5,985 bases of DNA from Spirochaetaceae bacterium (GTDB lineage: Bacteria > Spirochaetota > Spirochaetia > Treponematales > Breznakiellaceae). Both the position numbers and the translations under genes were made by a program. Location: contig JAISQV010000007.1 of the NCBI GenBank assembly GCA_031273985.1, positions 1-5,985 on the forward strand, in the 5' to 3' direction. Position 1 is the first letter of the stretch. Each line of letters opens with the position of its first letter. Positions 1 through 5,893 of the stretch are shown here, in pieces. The notes beneath the pieces are model-generated. The model saw nothing but the letters and a program-made list of their open reading frames with translations. It was not told the DNA's origin and did no database searches.

Positions 1-120
1 TCGGCCCCCCATTCGGGCTTCGGCCTGGGCTTCGAGCGGCTCGTCCAGTATGTTACCGGGATGGTCAACATACGGGATGTAATCCCCTACCCCCGCAGCG
101 TGGGTCAGGCGGAATTCTAA
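1..120 (+). CDS. asnS: Asparagine--tRNA ligase, C-terminal end (partial)
   Basis: This is the last 39 residues and stop codon (TAA at 118-120) of a class II aminoacyl-tRNA synthetase; the rest lies off the left edge. The frame reads [20 protein letters not shown], then [19 protein letters not shown] and stop. The GFGLGFERL segment is class II motif 3, whose arginine contacts ATP. The N-I-R-D-V-I-P-[YF]-P-R ending followed by a short tail finishing in EF is typical of asparaginyl rather than aspartyl or lysyl enzymes. The enzyme charges tRNA-Asn with asparagine in the cytoplasm. No ordinary GC-rich terminator follows directly; the nearest candidate is the repeat-derived hairpin at 273-358. The call is firm for the family and strong for AsnS, although only the C-terminus is visible. 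Confidence 0.93.
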   Translation, partial: SAPHSGFGLGFERLVQYVTGMVNIRDVIPYPRSVGQAEF

Positions 121-150
121 TACAAAACTATGAGTAGTCCAAGGAAAATA

Positions 151-181
151 TAAACCACAAAAGGCACTAAAAACACGAAAG
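151..181 (+). repeat. Dispersed repeat copy A
   Basis: The copy begins TAAACCACAAAAGGCACT and ends AACACGAAAG. It is diverged from the best copy at 5894-5922 but keeps the AACCAC head and three CAC-containing blocks. It sits 30 bases after the asnS stop, preceded by a 26-base leader at 125-150 that is shared with copies C and E. Confidence 0.7.
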
Positions 182-198
182 AAGAAGAAGGGAGAATT

Positions 199-229
199 TA
201 ACCACGGGAGACACGGAAAAAGAGAAGCA
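199..229 (+). repeat. Dispersed repeat copy B
   Basis: The copy begins TAACCACGGGAGACACGG and runs into AAAAAGAGAAG. Its tail aligns with that of copy E, so the ATG at 232 falls at the same place relative to the repeat (22 bases after GAC) as the GTG start of the carboxypeptidase at 428. It lacks the leader found before copies A, C and E. Confidence 0.7.
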
Positions 230-271
230 AGATGAAGACTACAAAAGCTGTGAGCAGGATGAAGAAAATAT

Positions 272-298
272 TAACCGCGAAGGCGAAGACATGGAAGG
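272..298 (+). repeat. Dispersed repeat copy C (left arm of inverted pair)
   Basis: The copy begins TAACCGCGAAGGCGAAG and continues ACATGGAAGG. It is preceded by the shared leader at 245-270. It pairs with the inverted copy D at 323-352 to form the left arm of a long hairpin. Confidence 0.7.
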
Positions 299-358
299 AA
301 AAAATAAGGCTTCAAACAAAAACCTTCGTGTTCCTTCGTGTCCTTTGTGGTTTTTTTT
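273..358 (+). terminator. Repeat-derived hairpin plus T run, probable asnS terminator
   Basis: Copies C and D are complementary. Bases 273-283 pair with 342-352 over 11 consecutive positions (nine Watson-Crick and two G-U). After a three-base bulge (339-341), 284-288 pairs with 334-338. Then 289-293 pairs with 327-331, and 295-298 with 323-326, with small bulges and a 24-base loop. The outer stem is followed at once by T residues (T run 351-358, then CTTCTT). A strong stem followed by a U tract is the form of a Rho-independent terminator acting on plus-strand transcripts, i.e. readthrough from asnS. It lies about 150-240 bases after the asnS stop, which is rather far, and the stem is less GC-rich than usual. 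Function is inferred; the pairing is seen. Confidence 0.5.
323..352 (-). repeat. Dispersed repeat copy D, inverted (right arm)
   Basis: Read on the minus strand it begins AACCACAAAGGACACGAAGG and continues AACACGAAGG. It is the only inverted copy in the asnS-downstream array. On the plus strand it runs directly into a T run at 351-358. Its minus-strand translation gives the NHKGHEGTRR-type peptide that recurs in spurious predictions. Confidence 0.8.
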
Positions 359-394
359 CTTCTTAATAAGCTGTGAATGGAACGGGGAGAATAG

Positions 395-421
395 TAACCA
401 CGAAAGACGCGAAAAAAGAGG
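395..421 (+). repeat. Dispersed repeat copy E
   Basis: The copy begins TAACCACGAAAGACGCG and ends AAAAAAGAGG. Its first 14 bases are identical to the best copy at 5894. It directly abuts the start of the carboxypeptidase, and its last bases form the likely Shine-Dalgarno sequence. The shared leader precedes it at 368-393. Confidence 0.8.
416..421 (+). promoter_or_regulatory. Ribosome binding site of the carboxypeptidase, inside repeat copy E
   Basis: AAGAGG lies six bases before the GTG at 428, a good Shine-Dalgarno match at normal spacing. This supports GTG 428 as the start, since the following codons form a signal peptide at once. The site coincides with the 3' end of a dispersed repeat copy. 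Confidence 0.6.
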
Positions 422-427
422 CAAAGG

Positions 428-1645
428 GTGAACAACACGCTGCCTAAGTTTGCGGCCCTGCTGCTCTGCGCCGCCGCGCTGCTTCCCCTGGGGGCGGAGG
501 AGGGCGGTGTCTTCGCCGCGGCTTCCGGCGCTCCGGAACTCGGCTCCCGGGCGGCGGTGCTCATGGACGCGGCCACGGGGACTCTGCTCTACCAGAAGAA
601 CCCGGATGCCGAAATTCCCCCGGCCTCGCTGACCAAACTGGTAACCATACACCTGGCCCTGCGGGAGGCGGCGGCGGGCCGGGCGGGCCTTGACGAGACG
701 GTGGCAATTCCGCCTGAAAGTTACGCGGTGAACCAGCCGCCGCGATCCAGCCTCATGTTTCTGGCGCCGGGCCAGACGGTGAGCCTGCGGGAACTGCTGC
801 TGGGCCTGGCGGTTCCCTCGGGGAACGACGCCGCCGTGGCGGTGGCCCTGCGTTTCGCCCCCAGTGTGGCGGCCTTTGCCGGGGAGATGAACCGCGAGGT
901 CCGCGCCCTGGGCCTTGTCAAGACCCGCTTTGTGGAACCCTCCGGGGTCTCGGAGTTGAACAGCACCACCGCCGGGGATTTCGCCCGCTTCTGCCGGGAG
1001 TACCTCCGGCTTCACCCGGAAAGCCTCGCCCTGCTGCACTCGGTACGCTCCTTCACCTGGCCGCCGGAGGATTCGCGCCGCCCCTCGGAGGCCATAACCC
1101 AGAGTAACCGCAACCGGCTCCTGGGGGTGGTGGAGGGGGTGGACGGCCTTAAAACCGGCTACATAGATGAGGCGGGTTACAACATAGCCCTCACCGCGGA
1201 ACGGCGGGGCACCCGGCTCATCGCCGTGATCCTCGGCGCGCCGGCCACCCCCGGAAGGGGGGAGCGGATCCGGGATGAGGACGGGACCAACCTGCTCAAC
1301 TGGGGTTTCGCGCATTTCAGGACCCTGCGCCCCCTGCCGGAGGGCCCCGTTCCGCAGCGAGTCTGGAAGGGCGCCCGGCGAAACGTGCTCCCGCGCTACG
1401 CCGAAGACCTGGCCTTCACCGCCGGCGCGGACCGGGGAGAGGGGCTTTACTATAGAACCGAGTACCTCGATCCGCTCGTAGCCCCTCTGCCCGAGGGGAG
1501 CCCCGTGGGGCGTATGCTTATCTACGACCGCCTGGGGGAACTGAGGAGCGTTACCCTGCTCAGCGCCGAAGCGGTGGGGCGGGGCTCCCTGTTCCGGCGT
1601 ATCGCGGATTCCCTGGCGCTGTTCTTCCGGGGCATATTCAGGTAG
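428..1645 (+). CDS. dacF: D-alanyl-D-alanine carboxypeptidase (low-molecular-weight PBP, peptidase S11)
   Basis: This 405-residue protein belongs to the PBP5/DacF serine carboxypeptidase family, which removes the terminal D-Ala from peptidoglycan pentapeptides in the periplasm and so limits cross-linking. A signal peptide (about residues 1-23, hydrophobic core ALLLCAAALLPLGA) is followed by the S11 domain. All three active-site motifs are present: SLTK at 67-70 (Ser67 nucleophile, Lys70), SGN at 131-133 and KTG at 242-244. A PBP5_C-like beta domain follows (about 300-380). The last 19 residues (SLFRRIADSLALFFRGIFR) form an amphipathic helix of the kind that anchors these enzymes to the membrane face. 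Cys14 sits in LLLC, a poor lipobox placed too early, so signal peptidase I cleavage is more likely. Length is normal for the family. The start is GTG with AAGAGG upstream. The gene is strikingly GC-rich. The family call is firm; choosing DacF over DacA or DacC paralogue naming is uncertain. Confidence 0.93.
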   Translation: MNNTLPKFAALLLCAAALLPLGAEEGGVFAAASGAPELGSRAAVLMDAATGTLLYQKNPDAEIPPASLTKLVTIHLALREAAAGRAGLDETVAIPPESYAVNQPPRSSLMFLAPGQTVSLRELLLGLAVPSGNDAAVAVALRFAPSVAAFAGEMNREVRALGLVKTRFVEPSGVSELNSTTAGDFARFCREYLRLHPESLALLHSVRSFTWPPEDSRRPSEAITQSNRNRLLGVVEGVDGLKTGYIDEAGYNIALTAERRGTRLIAVILGAPATPGRGERIRDEDGTNLLNWGFAHFRTLRPLPEGPVPQRVWKGARRNVLPRYAEDLAFTAGADRGEGLYYRTEYLDPLVAPLPEGSPVGRMLIYDRLGELRSVTLLSAEAVGRGSLFRRIADSLALFFRGIFR

Positions 1646-1915
1646 CCCGTGGTGCCGGCTCCAGAGAATTCCTCCCGCAACGCAACACCGGCAGCCAGGG
1701 GCGGCGCATAAAAAGGAATTAGACGAGATTTATTGAATAAAAAATTGCGCTTTTTTTTAGCATCAAATTTACCCTTGAATTCATCAGAGTATTCCAATTT
1801 AGTGTGTATTGATATTCTTGTGAAAGTCATCGCTTTCTTGTCCGCCGACTGGACCTACCCCAGACAGCTCTGTCTGTTTATCAAGAAACGATCTGTAAAA
1901 AATCATTCGTTGACC
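1646..1915. other. AT-rich convergent intergenic stretch without a supported gene
   Basis: These 270 bases separate the 3' ends of the convergent carboxypeptidase and TPR genes. The first 60 or so are GC-rich like the gene before, and the rest is clearly AT-rich. Visible structures are a six-base stem TGCCGG/CCGGCA (1653-1658 with 1688-1693, 29-base loop), an A6-TTGCGC-T8 element (1739-1758), and a short palindrome at 1861-1876. None makes a convincing intrinsic terminator. Open frames across it on both strands have no good ribosome site, mostly overlap flanking genes antisense, and resemble nothing I recognise. Confidence 0.6.
1861..1876. repeat. Short palindrome CAGACAGCTCTGTCTG between convergent genes
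   Basis: The two halves CAGACAG and CTGTCTG are exact complements, giving a six- to seven-pair hairpin. It lies 40 bases beyond the stop of the TPR gene. Only three T residues follow on the plus strand and none on the minus strand, so a terminator role for either gene is weakly supported. Confidence 0.35.
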
Positions 1916-3166
1916 CTACCGCCCCTGCGCATTCCGAGCGCGTTTAAGATTTCCTCCAGCATAGGGATGGTTCGGGTTTATCCGCAACGCCGCTTCATAG
2001 TCCGCAATAGCTTTTTCATAATCCTTTTGTCGGTAATACGCATTTCCGCGATTGTTTAAGGCGTAGGCATCGTTGGGCCTGGTGCGCAAAACGGCGTTGC
2101 AGTCCGTGACAGCCTTTTCTATATCTCCTTTTTCGAGATATGCGGCGGCGCGGTTACTTAAGGCGGCGGTATAGTTAGGGCTGATACGTAGCGCATCGGT
2201 AAAGTCCGCTATGGCCAAGTCGTAATCACCCTTCTTGTAATATATAATCCCCCGATTGCTTAAGGCTTGGGCATCGCCGCTGTTTATACGCAATGCGCTG
2301 GTAAAGTCAACGATGGCCCGGTCATTATCCTCTTTGTAATCATACGCAACCCCACGATTGATTAAGGCAAAGGCATAATTGGGGTTGATTCGTAACGTGG
2401 CGGTGTAGTCCGCGATGGCCAGGTCATAATCCCTTTTATTATAATACGCAAGTCCGCGATAACAATATGCGTCGGCAAAATCTCGGTTTATGGCGACAGC
2501 CTGATTAAATTCCACAATGGCATCGTCATATTTTCTTTCCGCATAATAATCTATGCCGTTGTTAAAATGGGCAAGGGCGTCTTCTGTCAATGCCGTTATC
2601 TGCACATTTTGCAATAACGGCGCGGTAACGCCAATAAGAATAGGGTCATCGTTGCGGATACGGGCGCGGCTTACGCTCAGGATTCTCGCTGTTTTCACCT
2701 CCAGCGCCCGCATGGAAAGCTGGCTGAAATTACCATAATAGTTGAAACTGCACGTAATGATCACTTTTGCGCCCAGATAGTGCCCGATGCCTACCGCTGA
2801 ATCGTCGCTCACCAGCCCGGACATCTGAAGTTGATGCTCTGTTTCAAGAGTTTCCATATCTTTGCCCCGGGCAAGTACCACAAGTCTTCCGCCGGAACCA
2901 AGAGAGTTGAGCAATTCATCGTACAAAAAGTCTCCGATTTCCGGCAGGGGAGCGTCTATTCTGGCAACGCCTACTTCGGAACCCCGCTCTACTTTTTCTT
3001 CCACAGCAGCGGTTATCTCCATCAACGCCTGATCAAGAGTCAAAAGTCCACTCACTGCTGTAGTCCCGGCTCGTCCGATAGCCCTTCCTGTGTTGGCGCA
3101 GCCTGCTATAATCAGCACCAGTGCCGCTGTGACAAGTGCCATGACGTACAACAGACTCTTTGTCAT
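1916..3166 (-). CDS. Lipoprotein with CsgG/LpoB-like N-terminal domain and six TPR repeats
   Basis: This is a 416-residue probable envelope protein. A lipoprotein signal peptide ends in LIIAGC with Cys23 as the lipidated residue. Residues about 45-190 resemble the CsgG/FlgO/LpoB-like module seen in many treponeme lipoproteins: VGVARI, then a predicted helix, RLVVLARGKDMETLETEHQL, a QMSGLVSDDSAVGIGHYLGAK segment, IITCSF and ALEVKTARI. Residues 197-400 are six TPR units of exactly 34 residues (starting 197, 231, 265, 299, 333, 367), each with the A-x-x-x-R-G-x-A-Y-Y / Y-x-x-A-I-x-D-[FY]-x-x-A-L-R-I-x-P pattern. A capping helix (401-416) ends the protein. TPRs bind partner proteins; the partner is unknown. 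An AGAAGGGG ribosome site lies six bases before the ATG. GC content is lower than in both neighbours, which may mark a lineage-specific gene. The gene follows the helicase by 45 bases. The architecture is sure, the domain name moderately so, and the function unknown. Confidence 0.88.
   Translation of the reverse strand: MTKSLLYVMALVTAALVLIIAGCANTGRAIGRAGTTAVSGLLTLDQALMEITAAVEEKVERGSEVGVARIDAPLPEIGDFLYDELLNSLGSGGRLVVLARGKDMETLETEHQLQMSGLVSDDSAVGIGHYLGAKVIITCSFNYYGNFSQLSMRALEVKTARILSVSRARIRNDDPILIGVTAPLLQNVQITALTEDALAHFNNGIDYYAERKYDDAIVEFNQAVAINRDFADAYCYRGLAYYNKRDYDLAIADYTATLRINPNYAFALINRGVAYDYKEDNDRAIVDFTSALRINSGDAQALSNRGIIYYKKGDYDLAIADFTDALRISPNYTAALSNRAAAYLEKGDIEKAVTDCNAVLRTRPNDAYALNNRGNAYYRQKDYEKAIADYEAALRINPNHPYAGGNLKRARNAQGR
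1967..2578 (-). repeat. Six tandem 102-base TPR-coding units
   Basis: This segment encodes six TPR motifs of 34 residues with no insertions. The period is visible in DNA: GTCCGCGATGGCCAGGTC near 2408 and GTCCGCTATGGCCAAGTC near 2204 are 204 bases apart, twice the unit length. Units are diverged, so copy-number change by slippage is possible but is not evident here. Confidence 0.85.
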
Positions 3167-3172
3167 ACAAGT

Positions 3173-3180
3173 CCCCTTCT
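3173..3180 (-). promoter_or_regulatory. Ribosome binding site of the TPR lipoprotein gene
   Basis: The minus strand reads AGAAGGGG, six bases before the ATG at 3166. This is a strong Shine-Dalgarno site and fixes the start, which is followed immediately by a lipoprotein signal peptide. Confidence 0.7.
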
Positions 3181-3211
3181 TAAGTAGACTCCCCGCCCTT
3201 TAGCTGCTGAC

Positions 3212-5779
3212 TCAGCCCAGCAGGTCGGAGAGCCGCCGGTAGGTCTGGTTTACGATATGCTTGTCAGCCGGATCAACCGCGTCCCCCAATTCGTCGATCA
3301 GGGCCTCCACCGCGGCAAGGCTCTCGTTGAGGCTCGTGTGGAAGCCCCGGGAACACTTGAACCAGTAGTTTCCTATGCCGTCGGTAAAGAGGCAGATAAA
3401 GCCCAGCTCCTTCTTCCCCTGCTTCCACAGGGCCGGCGTTACGAGCAGGGGGAGCTGTTCCAGCAGGGCGGAAAGATTCTCCCGCGAATTGAAGCTGGCC
3501 TTCCGGGGCCAGACGCGGTTCACGGCGCCCTCCACATCCAGGGCCGGGGCAAGGCGGAGTATCAGGGAGAGCTTCTCTTCAGGAAGCAGGGTATGGCCCT
3601 TCACAAGAATCTTGGCCCTGAGCCCCTTGTAAGCGGAGAGGTCCGCGGGGATACTGTCCCGCACAGGGGCCAATTTTTCCCAGGGCAGAAGCACCGTTTT
3701 CTTTCCCTTTACCGTTTCAATCTCAAAAACCTCGTTTCCTATTTTGATGGAGTTGGTAAAGTCCCGGAGCTTCCTGGGTTTGGTTTCCGCCCCCGGCGCC
3801 GTGGAGCCAAAGGCCCGCATAATTTCCGGACCCAGCCGTTCCAGCACGGTCCGCGAAAGGGGGGAGACCGACATGGCGTACATCCTTGTCGTGCGGATAA
3901 TCTCACCGGCCACGATAAACTGGGGGTTTTCCCGGAACATCACCGAGCCGGGGTGTATGAGGATGCGGTCCGCGGTAAGGCTGCGGTAGAGTTCCCGGCC
4001 CTCCCGGACGCAGAGAAACTGAACAAGCCCCGTGGCGAGGCAGCTCAGGTAATCGTCCATGGGCCCGCCCTCCAGTATGGGAACCCCCATGGCGGAAACT
4101 ATCTCCTCAAGCTGGGCCGTTACGTTGACTATTTCCGCCATGGCCCGCTCGTCGAGGTAGCTCTTTTCGCAGAATTTGGGCTTGTTCGCCGAGGCCGCAT
4201 AGCTGCGGTACAGTTTCAGGTAGGAAACAAAATCCCCGTTGGGGTCCCGGAAACCGTGGTGCGCCTTGCGGGCGTCGGTTTCCTCCCCCGGAGGGAGCAC
4301 GTAGGGGCTCTGGGTAGACAGAAACGCCGCGGCGATCAGCGTCTCCCCCGTTACATTGGGGTAGCGCAGTATCGCTTCCACGATGATCCTCGACTGCCGG
4401 GGGGGGAGGGGAAACTCGGTCATCATCTTCCCGATCCGGGAAAGGCTCCGGTCCTTTTCCAGGGCGTCCAGTAAATTAAGCGTTTCAATGGCCGCTATGA
4501 TCCCCTCCGTTCCCGGCGGGGAAAGAAAATCAAATTCCTCAAAGGCGGTGATTCCCAGATCGGCCATACGCAGCACCACCTCTGAAAGGTCCGTGCGGAA
4601 AATCTCCTCCGTGGTAAAGAGGGGCCGGTTCTCAAAATCCTTGCGGGTGTAGAGCCGGTAACAGGTTCCCTCCCTGGTCCGCCCGGCCCGGCCCTTGCGC
4701 TGGTTTGCCGAAGCCTTTGAAATGGGCCCCTCCACGAGGCTTGCCGTAAAGGTCTTGGGGTTGTAGTAACTCAGCTTCGAAAGGCCCGAATCTATCACCG
4801 TGGCAATATCGTCTATCGTTACGGAGGTCTCCGCAATATTCGTGGAGACCACGGCCTTGACGAGGCCCGGAGGGGGCGGATCAAAGACCCGCTCCTGCTC
4901 CTCCTTGCCCAGCCTCCCGTAGAGGGGCACCAGGTGGAGGTACTTTCCCACGGGGCCAAAGGCAAGGCGGCTCATACAATCCTTGATCACCTTTTCGCCG
5001 GGCAGAAAGATCAGTATGTTCCCGTCCCGCCGCTCACTGATCACCCGCTCAACGATACTGTCTATTTTGGCAAGGATCGCCTCTTCCGCGGAGCCGCCCC
5101 TGGCCATCCCGCCTGCGGGGGGGCCGGAGGCGGGGCTTCCGGCGCCGGAGTTCCCGGAGGCGGGGCTCCCGCCGGCAACAGGGCTCCCGGCGCCGGCGAG
5201 GGCCGGGGGATCGTAGATCAGCGTTACCGGCCAGACATCGGCGTCTATCTTCACCACGGGGCACTCCCCGAGATACTGCGAAAAAACCTGCGTGTTGATC
5301 GTCGCCGAGGAGATGATCACCTTAAAATCCCGGCGGGCCTCCAGAATACGCTTGAGGAGCCCCAGAATAAAATCAATGTTGAGGCTCCGCTCGTGGGCCT
5401 CGTCCACCACCAGAAAACCGTACTTTGAAAGCCAGGGATCGAGCTTCATCTCCTGCAGCAGTATGCCGTCGGTCATGATCTTGATCTTTGTCGCCGGAAC
5501 GGTACGGTCCTCGAAACGCATCTTGTAACCCACCATGCCGGGGATCGCCGTGCCCGTCTGCCGGGCTATAAATTCGCTCACCGAAACCGCGGCGATGCGC
5601 CGGGGCTGGGTTACGCCGATGATCCCGTTCTCCGCGTAGCCCGCATCGTGAAGAATCACCGGCAGCTGGGTCGTTTTGCCCGAACCCGTGGGGCTCTCCA
5701 CCACCACAGCCTGGCTGCTCTCAAGCGCCGAGAGGATCAGATCCTTGTGCCGGTACACGGGAAGGTCAAGATAATTCAT
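3212..5779 (-). CDS. hrpA: HrpA-like DEAH-box ATP-dependent RNA helicase
   Basis: This is a superfamily 2 DEAH/RHA helicase of 855 residues from the ATG at 5779. That start has AGGAA nine bases upstream; TTG at 5797 and ATG at 5788 are possible but have poorer sites. Motifs in order: Walker A GSGKT (32-36), TQPRR (57-61), TDG (103-105), DEAH (126-129), SAT (158-160), FLPG (258-261), STNIAETS (312-319) and QRKGRAGR (360-367). An HA2 ratchet-type region (about 395-495) and an OB-fold-like region (about 565-655) follow. The last 180 residues form a C-terminal extension I do not recognise. Between the two RecA domains (about 193-230) is a Gly/Ala/Ser/Pro-rich insert. Length is near Borrelia HrpA (BB0827, about 820 residues, needed for mouse infection) and HrpB, and far below E. 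coli HrpA (about 1300). It probably unwinds or remodels RNA in the cytoplasm. The family is certain; HrpA over HrpB is probable. Confidence 0.92.
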   Translation of the reverse strand: MNYLDLPVYRHKDLILSALESSQAVVVESPTGSGKTTQLPVILHDAGYAENGIIGVTQPRRIAAVSVSEFIARQTGTAIPGMVGYKMRFEDRTVPATKIKIMTDGILLQEMKLDPWLSKYGFLVVDEAHERSLNIDFILGLLKRILEARRDFKVIISSATINTQVFSQYLGECPVVKIDADVWPVTLIYDPPALAGAGSPVAGGSPASGNSGAGSPASGPPAGGMARGGSAEEAILAKIDSIVERVISERRDGNILIFLPGEKVIKDCMSRLAFGPVGKYLHLVPLYGRLGKEEQERVFDPPPPGLVKAVVSTNIAETSVTIDDIATVIDSGLSKLSYYNPKTFTASLVEGPISKASANQRKGRAGRTREGTCYRLYTRKDFENRPLFTTEEIFRTDLSEVVLRMADLGITAFEEFDFLSPPGTEGIIAAIETLNLLDALEKDRSLSRIGKMMTEFPLPPRQSRIIVEAILRYPNVTGETLIAAAFLSTQSPYVLPPGEETDARKAHHGFRDPNGDFVSYLKLYRSYAASANKPKFCEKSYLDERAMAEIVNVTAQLEEIVSAMGVPILEGGPMDDYLSCLATGLVQFLCVREGRELYRSLTADRILIHPGSVMFRENPQFIVAGEIIRTTRMYAMSVSPLSRTVLERLGPEIMRAFGSTAPGAETKPRKLRDFTNSIKIGNEVFEIETVKGKKTVLLPWEKLAPVRDSIPADLSAYKGLRAKILVKGHTLLPEEKLSLILRLAPALDVEGAVNRVWPRKASFNSRENLSALLEQLPLLVTPALWKQGKKELGFICLFTDGIGNYWFKCSRGFHTSLNESLAAVEALIDELGDAVDPADKHIVNQTYRRLSDLLG
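5090..5203 (-). repeat. GC-rich low-complexity insert within the helicase gene
   Basis: This stretch encodes a linker rich in Gly, Ala, Ser and Pro (repeated GSP-A-SG-like units) between helicase motifs III and IV. At DNA level, GGAGGCGGGGCT begins at both 5127 and 5157, and GGGCTTCCGGCGCCGG at 5134 recurs as GGGCTCCCGGCGCCGG at 5181. The imperfect internal repeats, with a spacing of about 30 bases, suggest slippage expansion in frame. Confidence 0.75.
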
Positions 5780-5788
5780 GTGCGTCAT

Positions 5789-5793
5789 TTCCT
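5789..5793 (-). promoter_or_regulatory. Probable ribosome binding site of the helicase
   Basis: The minus strand reads AGGAA, nine bases before the ATG at 5779. It lies too close to serve the ATG at 5788 and downstream of the TTG at 5797, so it favours the 5779 start. Confidence 0.5.
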
Positions 5794-5893
5794 GCAAGGA
5801 TTAGGGCACAAAGCCGGACAAATAACAAGGGGCAGCGGGAAGTTGGGAGGGAGAAGGGGGGCGCATCCCATATGCGTTTACTTTGATTCATTT

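Larger units (their letters stand above)
121..427. repeat. Intergenic array of degenerate AACCACGAAA-type repeats
   Basis: The 307 bases between asnS and the carboxypeptidase contain no credible gene and consist largely of diverged copies of one purine-rich repeat. Copies lie at 151-181 (+), 199-229 (+), 272-298 (+), 323-352 (-) and 395-421 (+). Each begins (T)AACCAC or AACCGC and continues with two or three CACGAAA-like blocks spaced about 9-10 bases. Three copies also share a 26-base leader (125-150, 245-270, 368-393), giving a higher-order period of about 120 bases. The same repeat recurs at 5894-5985. Similar repeats are scattered through intergenic DNA of many environmental bacteria, and translating them gives well-known spurious peptides such as NHKGHEGTRR; that point is from memory. 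Confidence 0.85.

Noticed and set aside
232..366. A 44-codon plus-strand frame starting ATG at 232
   Set aside because: It runs through repeat copies C and D, and its end (FVFLRVLCGF) is the usual spurious translation of this repeat. It has no recognisable product.
121..427. CRISPR array
   Set aside because: Copies are diverged, in mixed orientation and unevenly spaced, without uniform spacers or nearby cas genes.
239..1315. Long minus-strand open frame opposite the carboxypeptidase
   Set aside because: It is antisense to a gene with intact catalytic motifs, is low in complexity from GC-rich codon bias, and contains the repeat-derived NHKGHEGTRR peptide.
1739..1758. A6-TTGCGC-T8 element as a terminator for the carboxypeptidase
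   Set aside because: The stem would be only A-U pairs around a GC-containing loop, too weak for a normal intrinsic terminator.
1522..1830. Minus-strand frame of 102 codons over the convergent gap
   Set aside because: It has no good ribosome site, is half antisense to the carboxypeptidase and shows no recognisable motif. A decayed gene relic in 1646-1830 cannot be excluded but is not supported.
1733..2059. Plus-strand frame of 108 codons
   Set aside because: It starts with TTG without a ribosome site, and its second half is antisense to the TPR gene.
3201..3225. CTGCTG/CAGCAG stem at the helicase stop as a terminator
   Set aside because: There is no T run on the minus strand, and the TPR gene begins just after.
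3257..4474. 405-codon plus-strand frame opposite the helicase
   Set aside because: It is antisense to an intact helicase with conserved motifs; composition alone explains it.
5862..5877. Small inverted repeat CGCAT/ATGCG upstream of the helicase
   Set aside because: Five pairs around a five-base loop is common by chance, and no regulator site is recognised.
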